Source of the DNA: Agromyces subbeticus DSM 16689 | GTDB lineage: Bacteria; Actinomycetota; Actinomycetes; Actinomycetales; Microbacteriaceae | Assembly (NCBI RefSeq): GCF_000421565.1 | Contig: NZ_ATXG01000003.1 | Coordinates: 329,996 to 393,995 of the forward strand | Length of the DNA: 64,000 nucleotides | Direction: 5' to 3' | Shown here: positions 34,782-44,337 of the stretch, piece after piece | Numbering within the stretch: the stretch's first letter is position 1 | Layout of the letters: each line of letters starts with the position of its first letter | The notes under the pieces: model-generated | Databases searched by the model: none | What the model saw: only the letters and a program-made list of their open reading frames with translations | What the model was told of the DNA's origin: nothing | Made by a program: the position numbers and the translations under genes

Positions 34782-34818
34782 TGCGTTGGCTCTCGAGACG
34801 ATCAGACGCGGAGTCGCC

Positions 34819-35064
34819 CTACGGTGCGGCCGGCTCCTCGCGCCGCACGCGCACCGTGCGCCCCTGGCAGGTGACGAGGTCGCCCTCGTGCAGCTGGCGC
34901 CCCCGCCGGCGCTCCACCTCGCCGTTGACGCTGACGAATCCATCGACGATCAGCTCTTTTGCGTCGCCGCCCGAGTCGAGGAGGCCGGCGAACTTGAGGA
35001 ACTGGCCGAGGCGGATGCCGTCGCCGCCGATCGGAACGTCATCGATCGGATGGGTGCTCGCCAT
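34819..35064 (-). CDS. S4-domain RNA-binding protein (YbcJ-like)
   Basis: An 81-residue protein made of one S4 RNA-binding domain: IRLGQFLKFAGLLDSGGDAKELI, then DGFVSVNGEVERRRGRQL and EGDLVTCQGRTVRV. It resembles YbcJ/YaaA-type small S4 proteins that associate with ribosomal RNA. The start is ATG 35064. It is convergent with the surface protein gene and has no evident operon partner. Confidence 0.88.
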   Translation of the reverse strand: MASTHPIDDVPIGGDGIRLGQFLKFAGLLDSGGDAKELIVDGFVSVNGEVERRRGRQLHEGDLVTCQGRTVRVRREEPAAP

Positions 35065-35309
35065 GGCTGAATGCTAGCGCCCTCGTCGAGGGCGAAGGTG
35101 CGGTGAGGCTCTTTGGGCCCATCGAGGTAGGGATGGAACTCCGTGAGTTTGGACCTCGAACACCGCGAGGCTCGCATGGTGCGGCCCGAGTCTCGTTCGA
35201 GGCGAACCGGCTGAGCCTCGAACTGGGAGTGGTCATCCCCGTCCCGTGGCTCCTACGCTTGGCGGCAGGAACGAGCCCACGGTGAAGTCGGCTCGTGGGT
35301 GGGAGTTCC

Positions 35310-37562
35310 ATGCCGCAGCCACGCACCGCTGTCGTCATTGTCCATGGGATCGGTGAGCAACGACCGCTAGAGACGCTTCGTGGGTTCGTGGGTGGTGGGC
35401 CGAAAGATGGCGAACCGCAGAACGGTCTCTTGATCTCCGACGAGGGAGAACGCCCGTTCATCAACGCCGACGTCCTGACCGGGCTGACGTACTCCCGTCG
35501 CATCTCGTACGACGGCGCGCACAAGCTCAACCCGTTGCTCAACGTCGATGACGTCGAGCGCAGATCGTACTCACGAATCACCCATTTCTATGAGTACTAC
35601 TGGGCGTACCGCTTCAGGTCGACCGTGTGGCGGCATCTGTTGCCGGTCGTTTTCCGGCTTCTTCGGTCGGACCGCGCCGGGCTCGCCGATGGTGCGGTCA
35701 AAGGCGGAATCAGGCCGGTCGAGAACATCTGGCGAGCGGCCGCATTGCTGTGCTGCGTGGCCGTGTCTGCCCTTGTTGTCTTCACCGTGACGGCGACACT
35801 TCAACGACCTCAAGTGCCCTGGCCATGGCTTCTCCTCACCTTTCTTGCAGCTTCCGCGGCAATTCTCTTCGCCGAACGAGCCGGGGTGCTCAGCACCGCA
35901 AGAGTGGCAATCGCGATCCCTCTCGTCAGCATCGCCGGCGCATTCTGCGGGTACCTCATAGACGGGCTCAACACGTCTGATCTCTGGCAGCCCGTCTCCG
36001 GGCAATTCGGATGGATCAGCCTGTTCGCATTGGTCTGGCTCATTCTCAGCGGCGCCGCCCTTTGGGTGTATGCGCGCCGTCGGAACTGGGGGATCGTGCT
36101 CATCGGAATCGGAGTGGTCGGCTTGGCTGTCGTCGTCTACAAATTGCCGGCGCCGGCCGTCGACTTCCTCCAAAGCGCGCAGGCGGTCCTTGCGGTCATC
36201 GTCGCGTTGTTGCCCGCTCTCGCCGGCGGCTTCGCTTTGCGTTCGTTCGGTGACGCCGCGCGCTACCTCTCAAACTCTCCTGACGACCTGAACGAGCGCG
36301 AAGAGATCCGTGCGGGCCTGGTGGACATGATCCACCGCCTGCACATCGAACGCGACCCCGTGACAGGGCGCTTCCTCTACGACCGCATCGTCATCGTCGG
36401 CCACAGTCTTGGCGGGGTCATCGCCTACGACGCTATAGGCGCCGCATGGGCTCGGGCCAACAGCACGATCTACCTTCCCGACCGGGATGCGACTGAAGAG
36501 ATCTACCCGATAGAGGGCATCTTGAAGGCCCTCGAGCAGGCGAACCTGCCGGTAGCGCCACATACGCGACGGCCGACGACAGCCGAAACCCGCGACGACG
36601 CGCGGGCCACCCTTACGAGCCCGGAGAGTTGGCGGAGATCCCAGCGTCGACTGCAAGCAGCCCTTCGAACGGAAGTGCGATGGGCCGCTGACCGCCTCTG
36701 GAGGCCGCCGAGCCGCTGGATCGTCTCCGATTTCATCAGTCTGGGCTCACCCCTCGCGCACGCGGACATCCTCTTCGCCGACGGCGCGGACGACCTTAAA
36801 CAGCTCTGCAAAGACCGGCTTCTCGCGACATGCCCGCCGGCACCGCAGCAGACGAGTCCCGCGCGCGAGGAGCATCCGTTCAGGTTTCGGTCCTGGCGGG
36901 GCCAGCATTACTGCACCAAGCTGCATCACGCCGCAGTGTTCGCGGCGACGACGTGGACGAACATTTACTTCACACACGACCTGGTCGGCGGGCCGTTGCG
37001 TGACCGACTCGGCCAAGGTATTGACGACTGGCCGTTGAGTGGGCGCAGCCCTGGCCTCGGGTCATTCCTGTTCTCGTTCCCGCATACCAGCTACTGGAAA
37101 GCCGGCAAACGACGCAGAAACCGGAGCGGCACCAAAACCTCCGTCGCGAAGTTGCGCGACATCATCCTCCGCGAATACCCGACGATCATCGCTTCTGGCT
37201 CTATCAGCTCGGTGAAGAGCTTCCGCAAAGCGTTGATGAAGTACGACTTGGTCGGAGAGGCGCCGCAACCGATGCACCCCCAAGTCGAATTGCGGGTACT
37301 GCGAATCTCCACGAAAGAACCTGTCCGCGCCTGGACGTGGATCGGAACCGACCCCTGGTATCCAGCCGCGACTGCGGCCCGGCTCGTCCGGCTGGCTCAC
37401 GAATGCGGGCTCGAGGTCGTGATCTCAGACGGCTCACCGCCAACGCCTCTCCAGCCCGAGACGGCGGAAAGTGCCGCTGAGCCCTCTGACGAGGCTGGCG
37501 AGCTCCGCGAGCGAACCCGCGAAAGGCCCACGCCGGACATGGCTGAACCTGACGAGGAGTGA
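35310..37562 (+). CDS. Membrane-embedded alpha/beta-hydrolase (lipase-like) protein
   Basis: A 750-residue protein. The N-terminus starts a hydrolase fold (TAVVIVHGIGEQRPLETLRG). Then come about six or seven hydrophobic segments (about 145-315), and the nucleophile elbow IVIVGHSLGGVIAYDAIG (about residue 365). SDFISLGSPLAHADILF and TNIYFTHDLVGGPL may carry the acid and histidine. The C-terminus is hydrophilic and Glu/Pro-rich. ATG 35310 follows GGTGGGAG; GTG 35295 is also in frame. Base composition and codon use are less GC-biased than the neighbours, and the gene lies on the 3-prime side of tRNA-Gly, so it may be acquired. Function is unknown. Confidence 0.8.
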   Translation: MPQPRTAVVIVHGIGEQRPLETLRGFVGGGPKDGEPQNGLLISDEGERPFINADVLTGLTYSRRISYDGAHKLNPLLNVDDVERRSYSRITHFYEYYWAYRFRSTVWRHLLPVVFRLLRSDRAGLADGAVKGGIRPVENIWRAAALLCCVAVSALVVFTVTATLQRPQVPWPWLLLTFLAASAAILFAERAGVLSTARVAIAIPLVSIAGAFCGYLIDGLNTSDLWQPVSGQFGWISLFALVWLILSGAALWVYARRRNWGIVLIGIGVVGLAVVVYKLPAPAVDFLQSAQAVLAVIVALLPALAGGFALRSFGDAARYLSNSPDDLNEREEIRAGLVDMIHRLHIERDPVTGRFLYDRIVIVGHSLGGVIAYDAIGAAWARANSTIYLPDRDATEEIYPIEGILKALEQANLPVAPHTRRPTTAETRDDARATLTSPESWRRSQRRLQAALRTEVRWAADRLWRPPSRWIVSDFISLGSPLAHADILFADGADDLKQLCKDRLLATCPPAPQQTSPAREEHPFRFRSWRGQHYCTKLHHAAVFAATTWTNIYFTHDLVGGPLRDRLGQGIDDWPLSGRSPGLGSFLFSFPHTSYWKAGKRRRNRSGTKTSVAKLRDIILREYPTIIASGSISSVKSFRKALMKYDLVGEAPQPMHPQVELRVLRISTKEPVRAWTWIGTDPWYPAATAARLVRLAHECGLEVVISDGSPPTPLQPETAESAAEPSDEAGELRERTRERPTPDMAEPDEE

Positions 37563-37647
37563 TATATCGAACACCCGGTGTCGGGTCAGTTCCTCGAGTA
37601 CTCGCCGAGGGCCGCGAAGAGTCGCAGGTCGAGTGGGAAATGACAAG

Positions 37648-37721
37648 TGGAGCGGATGACGGGAATCGAACCCGCGCTATCAGCTTGGGAAGCTGAAGTT
37701 CTACCATTGAACTACATCCGC
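37648..37721 (-). tRNA. tRNA-Gly (anticodon CCC)
   Basis: Read on the minus strand it forms a complete cloverleaf: acceptor stem GCGGATG/CATCCGC, a D-arm with AATGGTAGAA, anticodon stem TCAGC/GCTGA with loop TTCCCAA (anticodon CCC), and T-arm GCGGGTTCGATTCCCGT. The CCA end is encoded. The length is 74 bases including CCA. Confidence 0.95.
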
Positions 37722-38056
37722 GCGCGGCATCCGTCTCGCAGATGCACGTCACCATGCTAGCAAGACGTGCCGTGCTGTTGCCGCCCACGTCGTGAGCGCG
37801 AGTCGGGCACTCTTCCACCAGCCTCTTCAGGCGCATGACCGTCGAGTCGAGCGCCATCGCGAGCTTCTCGATGTCGGCGAGCCGCTCGCCGCGATCGCGT
37901 GGCGGTCTCCGGGATCAAATGCCGCTGCGACCCTTTGACGAGGAACAAGCAAAACTTGTAGACGGCGCGGTAAAAGCTGTCTAGACTCTGGACGTTTGTT
38001 GTTGGCGCAGCGAATTAACGCTTCGTTGACGTGAGACGACGACCGAAGGAGCAACG
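37722..38056. other. 335-base intergenic region after tRNA-Gly
   Basis: No intact gene is seen. On the minus strand around 37800-37880 a short frame reads GERLADIEKLAMALDSTVMRL and looks protein-like, but it is bounded by stops and is at best a gene remnant. The 3-prime part holds the promoter region of the next gene, with an operator-like palindrome AGCGAATTAACGCT (38009-38022) and the ribosome site GAAGGAG. G+C content is lower than in the flanking genes. Confidence 0.5.
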
Positions 38057-41000
38057 ATGCCCATCACCGCAAGTCCGCCGCCGACGCAGCCACTGCCCGT
38101 TCTTCGCCATGGCATGAGGGCCTTGGCTCTCGGCGCCTTCATCGGTGCGCTCACCTTCGCCGGCACCGGCGCGCAGGCGTTCGCCGACCTGCCCGAGCAG
38201 GAAGCCGGGGTAACGCTCCGCACCTTCAACGTGCCGCCCGGGCTGACCAACGTCTGCACGCTGAAGTCCGGCACGACCCCTAACGTCGACAAGCTGATGT
38301 CGACCATCCAGTACACGACCGACGCCGACTTCGGTGCGAGCGACAACTTCATCTCGCACGTCATCGCGAACCTGAAGGCTCCGAGTGACGGAACCTACAC
38401 TCTGCGACTCACGAGCGATGACGGGTCGAAGCTGCATCTCGACGAACAGCTCCTGATCGACCACGACGGACTCCACGGCTCGACCGCCAAGGAGAGCGCC
38501 GTGACGCTGACAGCGGGCGACCACCCGCTGTTCATCGAGTTCTTCGAAGCCGGCTACGGCCAGGAGCTCAAGCTCGAATGGAAGACCCCCGGCTCCACGA
38601 GCTTCGAGGTGGTGCCGAACAGCGCCCTGAGCACCGACGCGAACGTCGTGCGAGTGACCGCACCCGGCACGAAGTACTGCGAGGGTGCCGAGGACACCGC
38701 GGGCGACGGCCTCCGGCTCGACGCGGTGAACCCGAACTACGAGCTCACCGACCTGCGCCCCGATGGGTTCCAGCCCAAGGTCACCGGGCTCGACTTCATC
38801 GACGACCGCTTGGTCGTGATCACCGCGGGATCCGTCAGCTCCGGCGGCTGGGTGCCGAACCCGACACCGGGCGAGGTCTTCCTGCTCGACAACGTGACCG
38901 GTGACACGACCCGCGAGGCCGTCGAAGCCGAGAAGGTCGCGACCGGCCTCAAGAACCCGATGGGCGTCGACGTCATCGACGACAAGATCTACGTGTCGGA
39001 ACGGCACCAGCTGACCGAGCTGAGTGATCCTGACGGCGACGGGTTCTACGACGTGCACACGAAGGTTGCCGCGTGGCCCGATGGCGGGAACTTCCACGAG
39101 TTCGCATTCGGCCTCGTTCACGATGAAGAGAACTTCTACGTGAACCTGTCGGTCGCGATCGACAACGGTGGCGCCACCACGAACCCGCAGCCCGCGGCCA
39201 ACCGTGGCACGTCCATCAAGATCAACCGCGCGACCGGCGAGGTCGGCTACGTCGCGGGCGGCCTTCGCACCCCGAACGGCGTCGCCTTCGGACCCGACGG
39301 CGAGCTGTTCGCGATGGACAACCAGGGTGGTTGGCTGCCGAGTTCGAAGCTCGTCCACATCGAGCAGGATCGCTTCTTCAACCACTTCACGAACCCGGCT
39401 GGGCCGTTCGACGCCAAGCCGGTCACGCAGCCGGTGCTGTGGATTCCGCAGAACGAGATCGGGAACTCCCCGAGCACACCCACGCTGCTCGAGCAGGGTC
39501 CCTTCGCAGGTCAGATGCTGTTCGGCGACGTGACCTACGGCGGCCTGCAGCGGGCGTTCATCGAGAACGTCGACGGTGAGTACCAGGGTGCCGTGTTCCG
39601 GCACACCGCTGGACTCGAAGCGGGCGTCAACCGGGTGATCGTCGGGCCCGACGGCGCACTCTACGTCGGCGGCATCGGCGAGGGTGGCAACTGGGGCGAG
39701 AGCGGCAAGCTCGGGTACGGCCTGCAGAAGCTGGCACCCGTCAGCGATGCCACCTTCGACATGAAGTCGGTGAGCGTCGTCGAGGGCGGGTTCACGATCG
39801 AGTACACCGCTCCGATCTCCGAGGCCACCGCGGCCGCGATCACCGAGGCGTACCGCGTCGAGCAGTGGCGATACCTGCCGACCTCCACATACGGCGGTCC
39901 GAAGATCGACGAGGAATCACTCGTCGTCACGGGCGCCGAGGTCTCGGCGGATCGAACGAGCGTCACGCTCGCGATCGAGGGCCTCAAGCCCGGACGCGTC
40001 GTGCACCTGCGCTCACCTCGGCCGTTCGCGTCCGAGGCCGGCCAGGAACTGTGGAACACCGAGGCCTGGTACACGCTCAACTCCCTCCCGGGGTACGTGG
40101 CCCCGGCCGACCGCGGCTGGTACGAGACGGAAGAGGCCTCGCTCCTCGGCGGAGCCAACCCGTCGACCGAGCACAGCGGCTACTCGGGTGCCGGATACGC
40201 GCAGGGCTTCCAGAACGTCGGTGCTGCGGTCACGTTCACCGCGACGGTCGGAGCCGACGGCACCTACCCGGTCAACCTGCGCTACGCGAACGGCATCCAC
40301 CCGTACCCCGAGCTGAGGTCGAAGAACATCTCGGTCTACGTCAACGGGGCGAAGGTCGACCAATGGCTGCTCCCGACGACTGGAGATTGGAAGACGTGGA
40401 AGACCGCGACGCGTGACCTCGGCCTCGTCGCGGGTGCCAACACGATCACCCTCAAGTACGACCAGGGCGACGACGGGAACATGAACTTCGATGTCCTGTC
40501 GGTCGGCGAGTCCGCCGACATCTGCGCCCCGGCCGACATCGAAGCGGGCTACACGGGCCTCTTCGACGGCACCCTCGCGAGCTTCGACAACTGGCGCATG
40601 GCGGGACCCGGGTCGTTCGGTCGACTCGACGACTGCAGTGTGCGCTCCAGTGGGGGCCTCGGCCTGCTCTGGTACCAGCAGCAGGAGTTCGGGGCATACA
40701 GCCTCAAGCTCGACTGGAAGCTCGTCGAAGACCACAACGGTGGCGTGTTCGTCGGGTTCCCGAATCCCGGCAACGACCCGTGGGTCGCGGTCAACCAGGG
40801 GTACGAGATCCAGATCGATGCGAGTGATGCGGCCGACCGCACGACCGGGGCGATCTACACCTTCAAGGGTGCGGACCCCGCGGCAGTGGCCGAGGCGCTC
40901 AACCCCGTCGGAGAGTGGAACGGGTACGAGATCGTCGTCGAGGGTCAGTCCATCAAGGTCTTCCTCAACGGCACTCTCGTGAACGACTTCACGAGCACCG

Positions 41001-41386
41001 AACCGGCTCGAGACCTCGCACAGGGCTTCATCGGCGTGCAGAACCACGGCGCCGGCGAATCGGTCTACTACCGCAACATCCGCCTGAAGGACCTCTCTGC
41101 CCCAGCGGAGCTTGCGGTCAGCGCGACCACCGAGGTGCGCTGCGCAGCCGGCAAGGCGTACCTCGCGGTGCGGGCGACGAATGACGACACCGTGCCGATG
41201 GACATCACGCTGTCGACGGCCTTCGGCCAGAAGACGGTGACGGCGGTGAAGCCCGGCGCATCGGCGTTCCACGCCTTCACCACGCGGAAGACCTCGGTCG
41301 ATGCGGGCGAATCGACGGTCGCGGCGAGCGGCGACGGCAGAAGCGGGGAGGCGAGTTCGGCCTACGCGGCCAAGAGCTGCGGCTGA
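38057..41386 (+). CDS. Secreted multidomain carbohydrate-active protein (PA14, beta-propeller, CBM-like, DUF1080)
   Basis: A 1109-residue exported protein. A signal peptide (to about 44, GAQAFA) is followed by a PA14-like domain (about 48-190, DGTYTLRLTSDDGSKLHLDEQ), a six-bladed sugar-dehydrogenase-like beta-propeller (about 230-565, GLDFIDDRLVV, NPMGVDVIDDKIYVSERHQL, GVAFGPDGELFAMDN), a CBM6/35-like module (about 690-830) and a DUF1080 3-keto-glycoside hydrolase/LamG-like domain (about 845-1005, LFDGTLASFDNWRMAG, HNGGVFVGFPNPG). The C-terminal domain (about 1010-1109) has two cysteines. It probably binds and oxidises or hydrolyses sugars outside the cell. The anchor is not visible. A strong terminator follows. 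Confidence 0.85.
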   Translation: MPITASPPPTQPLPVLRHGMRALALGAFIGALTFAGTGAQAFADLPEQEAGVTLRTFNVPPGLTNVCTLKSGTTPNVDKLMSTIQYTTDADFGASDNFISHVIANLKAPSDGTYTLRLTSDDGSKLHLDEQLLIDHDGLHGSTAKESAVTLTAGDHPLFIEFFEAGYGQELKLEWKTPGSTSFEVVPNSALSTDANVVRVTAPGTKYCEGAEDTAGDGLRLDAVNPNYELTDLRPDGFQPKVTGLDFIDDRLVVITAGSVSSGGWVPNPTPGEVFLLDNVTGDTTREAVEAEKVATGLKNPMGVDVIDDKIYVSERHQLTELSDPDGDGFYDVHTKVAAWPDGGNFHEFAFGLVHDEENFYVNLSVAIDNGGATTNPQPAANRGTSIKINRATGEVGYVAGGLRTPNGVAFGPDGELFAMDNQGGWLPSSKLVHIEQDRFFNHFTNPAGPFDAKPVTQPVLWIPQNEIGNSPSTPTLLEQGPFAGQMLFGDVTYGGLQRAFIENVDGEYQGAVFRHTAGLEAGVNRVIVGPDGALYVGGIGEGGNWGESGKLGYGLQKLAPVSDATFDMKSVSVVEGGFTIEYTAPISEATAAAITEAYRVEQWRYLPTSTYGGPKIDEESLVVTGAEVSADRTSVTLAIEGLKPGRVVHLRSPRPFASEAGQELWNTEAWYTLNSLPGYVAPADRGWYETEEASLLGGANPSTEHSGYSGAGYAQGFQNVGAAVTFTATVGADGTYPVNLRYANGIHPYPELRSKNISVYVNGAKVDQWLLPTTGDWKTWKTATRDLGLVAGANTITLKYDQGDDGNMNFDVLSVGESADICAPADIEAGYTGLFDGTLASFDNWRMAGPGSFGRLDDCSVRSSGGLGLLWYQQQEFGAYSLKLDWKLVEDHNGGVFVGFPNPGNDPWVAVNQGYEIQIDASDAADRTTGAIYTFKGADPAAVAEALNPVGEWNGYEIVVEGQSIKVFLNGTLVNDFTSTEPARDLAQGFIGVQNHGAGESVYYRNIRLKDLSAPAELAVSATTEVRCAAGKAYLAVRATNDDTVPMDITLSTAFGQKTVTAVKPGASAFHAFTTRKTSVDAGESTVAASGDGRSGEASSAYAAKSCG

Positions 41387-41394
41387 TCCCTCGA

Positions 41395-41431
41395 CTTCCG
41401 GGGTGGGTGGCGAGCACGCCCACCCCGGAAG
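41395..41431 (+). terminator. Terminator after the multidomain secreted protein gene
   Basis: Two 13-base arms (CTTCCGGGGTGGG and complement) enclose an 11-base loop, 8 bases after the stop codon. It separates this gene from the MMPL gene. Confidence 0.82.
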
Positions 41432-41473
41432 CGCGCCACCCGCAACACACACGCAAAGAGGCAGGACACCGAC

Positions 41474-43681
41474 ATGCTCGCTGAGATCGGCCGAATGACG
41501 GCCCGGCGACCCAAGCTCGTGCTCATCGCATGGGCGGTGCTCGCGGTACTCGGCGGTGTGTTCGGCGGCGCGATCTTCGACGCTGCCACCGACGTCGAAG
41601 ACGCCCCGCCGGGCACGGAGTCCATGGTCGCGGGGGCACGGCTCGATCAGCTCCTGCCCGAGGGCGAGGTGATCACCGCGGTGATCGCGGATGAGGACTT
41701 CTTCTCGCCGGCCCTCGCCGACAGTGCGGGCTCGGTGATCGCCGAGGTTCGGAACATCTCCGGCGTCACGGAGGTCACCGATGCCTACACCTCGGGAGGC
41801 CTGATCGGCGACGACGGGCGGAGTTCGCTCGTCACCGTGGAGCTGGCCCGGGAACTGAGCCAGGATGACGCGCTCGCCGTCGCCGACGAGGTCACCCGCC
41901 TCCTGCACACCATCGACGCTCCCGAAGTCGTCGTCGGCGGCGAACTGCTCGCCGAGCGCGCATTCGTCGATCGCGCCGTCGAGGATGCCGCAGTCGGCGA
42001 GGGCATCGCATTGCTCATCGTGCTCGTGCTGCTCACCGTGGTGCTCGGCGGATTCCGCGTCGGCGCGCTTCCCGTGCTGGTCGCAGTGGCCAGCATCGCT
42101 GCAGCGCTGTTGGCCCTCGCCGGCATCGCGGAGGTCATGCCGATCAACGAGTTCGCAGTGAACGTCGTGACGCTGCTCGGCCTCGGGCTCTCGATCGACT
42201 ACAGCCTGCTCGTCATCACCCGGTTCCGTGACGAGCGCGCGTTGGACCCGAGCGCCTCGGTCGAGGAGCTCATGTCACGCACCACCGCGACGGCGGGTCG
42301 CGCGGTGCTCGTCTCAGGGCTCGCCGTGTGCATCGCCCTCGTCGGCATGCTGGCGCTCGGAGACCCGCTGCTCTCGGGAATGGCGGTGGGCGGATCAGCC
42401 GTCGTGCTGTTCGCCACGATCGCCGGGCTCACGCTCGTGCCGGCATCCGTCGCCCTCATCCATCGACACATTCCGGCTGACGGCGAGCGCACCTGGGCGC
42501 GACCGTGGACTCGCCGCAGCGGTGGTGACAGCAGAGGGCTGCTCGCCCGCTTCGCCGAGTTCGCGCAGCGTCGTGCCGCCGTCGTGACGATCGGAGCGAC
42601 GGCGGTGCTCCTCCTGCTCGCCGCTCCACTCGGTTCGCTCACGCTCGGCAGCTCGGACATCCACTCGCTTCCCGCCACGGTCGAAGAGCGACGCGCCTAT
42701 GAGGCAGTGACGACCGGGTTCGCCGACCTCGGGGTGGAGCCCGTGACGGTGCTGATCGACGCCCCCGTCGAGGACTCGGCCGTCGGCCGCCTCCTCGACC
42801 GCATCGCGGACCTACCCACGGTGCACGACGCGATCGTCGTTCCCGACCTTCCGGCCGAGATCACCGCGGTGGAGTTCACCCCGATCGGTGACGCATCGGG
42901 CGCCGACGCGCAACAGCTCGTCCGCGACATCCGTCAATTGGATGCCGAGTTCACCGTGCAGGTCACGGGGCCCGCGGCGGGAGTCGTCGACACGCAGGCG
43001 CACCTGCTGGATCGACTGCCGTTCGCGCTCGGCATCGTGCTGATCGCGACGTTCGGCCTGCTCTTCGCGCTGACTCGTTCGGTGGTCATCCCGCTCAAGG
43101 CGCTCGTCATGAACTGCCTGACGATCGCGGCGACGCTGGGCATCCTCGTCGCCGTGTTCCAGTGGGGCTGGGGTCAGGCGGTGCTCGGGTTCGAACCGTG
43201 GGGGGCGCTCGACGTCACGACGCCCTTGCTGATCTGCCTCCTCGCATTCGGTCTCGCGATGGACTACCAGGTCTTCCTCCTCGCCCGGATCCACGAGCGT
43301 TGGCGGCTTCGCGACCGGGCGATCGATCTCAGAACGGCGAACAACCGCGCCGTGCTCGAGGGCATCACCGCGACGGGGCCGGTCGTCACGACCGCGGCAC
43401 TCGCCATCGGAATCGTCTTCCTCGGGTTCGTCGTCGGCGACCTGCTCGCGATGAAGGAGGTCGGCTTCGGCATGGCGATCGCCCTGCTGATCGACGTCAC
43501 GATCGTGCGGGGTCTGCTGCTTCCGGCGACGATGACACTGCTCGGGCGCTGGAACTGGTGGAGCCCGGCGACGCTCCTCCGCTCGCGCATAGCGGGCCCC
43601 GCGCCGACGGAAGGTGCGGGCGAAGAGTCGACCGATGAGAGCCGGGTCGAGCGATCGGATGCCTCACTGCAGCGGCAGTAG
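41474..43681 (+). CDS. MMPL/RND-family membrane transporter
   Basis: A 735-residue transporter with the RND duplication: a first helix (about 18-36), an extracytoplasmic domain, helices 2-6 (about 175-335), a seventh helix near 375-393, a second extracytoplasmic domain, and a final helix bundle (about 515-690). Conserved segments are GLGLSIDYSLLVITRFRDER and its second-half counterpart AFGLAMDYQVFLLARIHE, whose Asp-Tyr pairs form the proton relay. MMPL proteins in actinobacteria export lipids or lipid-like compounds; the substrate here is unknown. ATG 41474 follows GAGGCAGGAC. The dcd gene starts 9 bases after its stop. Confidence 0.9.
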   Translation: MLAEIGRMTARRPKLVLIAWAVLAVLGGVFGGAIFDAATDVEDAPPGTESMVAGARLDQLLPEGEVITAVIADEDFFSPALADSAGSVIAEVRNISGVTEVTDAYTSGGLIGDDGRSSLVTVELARELSQDDALAVADEVTRLLHTIDAPEVVVGGELLAERAFVDRAVEDAAVGEGIALLIVLVLLTVVLGGFRVGALPVLVAVASIAAALLALAGIAEVMPINEFAVNVVTLLGLGLSIDYSLLVITRFRDERALDPSASVEELMSRTTATAGRAVLVSGLAVCIALVGMLALGDPLLSGMAVGGSAVVLFATIAGLTLVPASVALIHRHIPADGERTWARPWTRRSGGDSRGLLARFAEFAQRRAAVVTIGATAVLLLLAAPLGSLTLGSSDIHSLPATVEERRAYEAVTTGFADLGVEPVTVLIDAPVEDSAVGRLLDRIADLPTVHDAIVVPDLPAEITAVEFTPIGDASGADAQQLVRDIRQLDAEFTVQVTGPAAGVVDTQAHLLDRLPFALGIVLIATFGLLFALTRSVVIPLKALVMNCLTIAATLGILVAVFQWGWGQAVLGFEPWGALDVTTPLLICLLAFGLAMDYQVFLLARIHERWRLRDRAIDLRTANNRAVLEGITATGPVVTTAALAIGIVFLGFVVGDLLAMKEVGFGMAIALLIDVTIVRGLLLPATMTLLGRWNWWSPATLLRSRIAGPAPTEGAGEESTDESRVERSDASLQRQ

Positions 43682-43690
43682 GCTGTCACC

Positions 43691-44296
43691 GTGCTTCTCT
43701 CGGATCGTGACATCAGGGCCGAACTCGACCGGCAGCGCATCGGCTTGGATCCCTACGAACCGGGCATGATCCAGCCTTCGTCGATCGACGTGCGCCTCGA
43801 CCGGTACTTCCGGCTCTTCGACAACCACAAGTACCCCTTCATCGACCCGGCAGAAGACCAGCCCGAGCTGACCCACCTCATCGAGGTGCGGCCCGACGAG
43901 GCGTTCATCCTGCACCCGGGCGAGTTCGTGCTCGCCTCGACGTACGAGGCCGTCACCCTGCCCGACGATGTCGCCGCGCGGCTCGAGGGCAAGAGTTCGC
44001 TCGGACGGCTCGGGCTGCTCACGCATTCGACCGCGGGTTTCATCGACCCGGGCTTCACGGGCCACGTCACGCTCGAGCTCTCGAACGTCGCGACGCTGCC
44101 GATCAAGCTGTGGCCGGGCATGAAGATCGGCCAGATGTGCTTCTTCCGGCTGTCGTCGCCGAGCGAGCGCCCCTACGGCTCGGCCGAGTATGCGAGCCGC
44201 TACCAGGGGCAGCGCGGGCCGACGGCGTCACGCTCGTTCCACAACTTCCACCGCACCGACGTGGGTGTCACCGACGCCGGTTCGACGGGCAACTAG
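43691..44296 (+). CDS. dcd: dCTP deaminase
   Basis: A 201-residue trimeric nucleotide deaminase. Typical segments are [40 protein letters not shown] with the catalytic Glu region in GHVTLELSN, and [13 protein letters not shown] at the C-terminal lid. Length and sequence fit the actinobacterial bifunctional type that makes dUMP from dCTP, but that distinction cannot be settled by eye. It starts at GTG 43691, close behind the MMPL gene, with no clear ribosome site. Confidence 0.95.
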   Translation: MLLSDRDIRAELDRQRIGLDPYEPGMIQPSSIDVRLDRYFRLFDNHKYPFIDPAEDQPELTHLIEVRPDEAFILHPGEFVLASTYEAVTLPDDVAARLEGKSSLGRLGLLTHSTAGFIDPGFTGHVTLELSNVATLPIKLWPGMKIGQMCFFRLSSPSERPYGSAEYASRYQGQRGPTASRSFHNFHRTDVGVTDAGSTGN

Positions 44297-44302
44297 CCTC
44301 CA

Positions 44303-44337
44303 GGCTGTTCAGAAGAACACGGCTGTTCAGAAGAACA
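44303..44337. repeat. 17-bp direct repeat forming the 3-prime end of the DUF4267 gene
   Basis: GGCTGTTCAGAAGAACA occurs at 44303-44319 and 44321-44337. Each copy contains GTTC-AGAA-GAAC. The second copy includes the stop codon of the minus-strand DUF4267 gene, so a small tandem duplication lies across its end. Confidence 0.8.

Noticed and set aside
29748..34943. A 1731-residue open frame on the minus strand across the surface protein gene
   Set aside because: It lies antisense to a clear secreted protein with signal peptide and sortase signal. It is rich in Arg, Gly, Val and His, typical of the mirror frame of a GC-rich repetitive gene.
35065..37651. Integrated element with att sites at tRNA-Gly
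   Set aside because: No integrase gene and no copy of the tRNA 3-prime end were found at the far side of the hydrolase gene.
37757..37857. A gene on the minus strand near 37800-37880
   Set aside because: A short protein-like stretch is present but is cut by stops on both sides and has no ribosome site; kept only as a remark in the intergenic entry.
41395..41474. One operon of the multidomain secreted protein and MMPL genes
   Set aside because: A 13-bp stem terminator separates them, so co-transcription would need readthrough.
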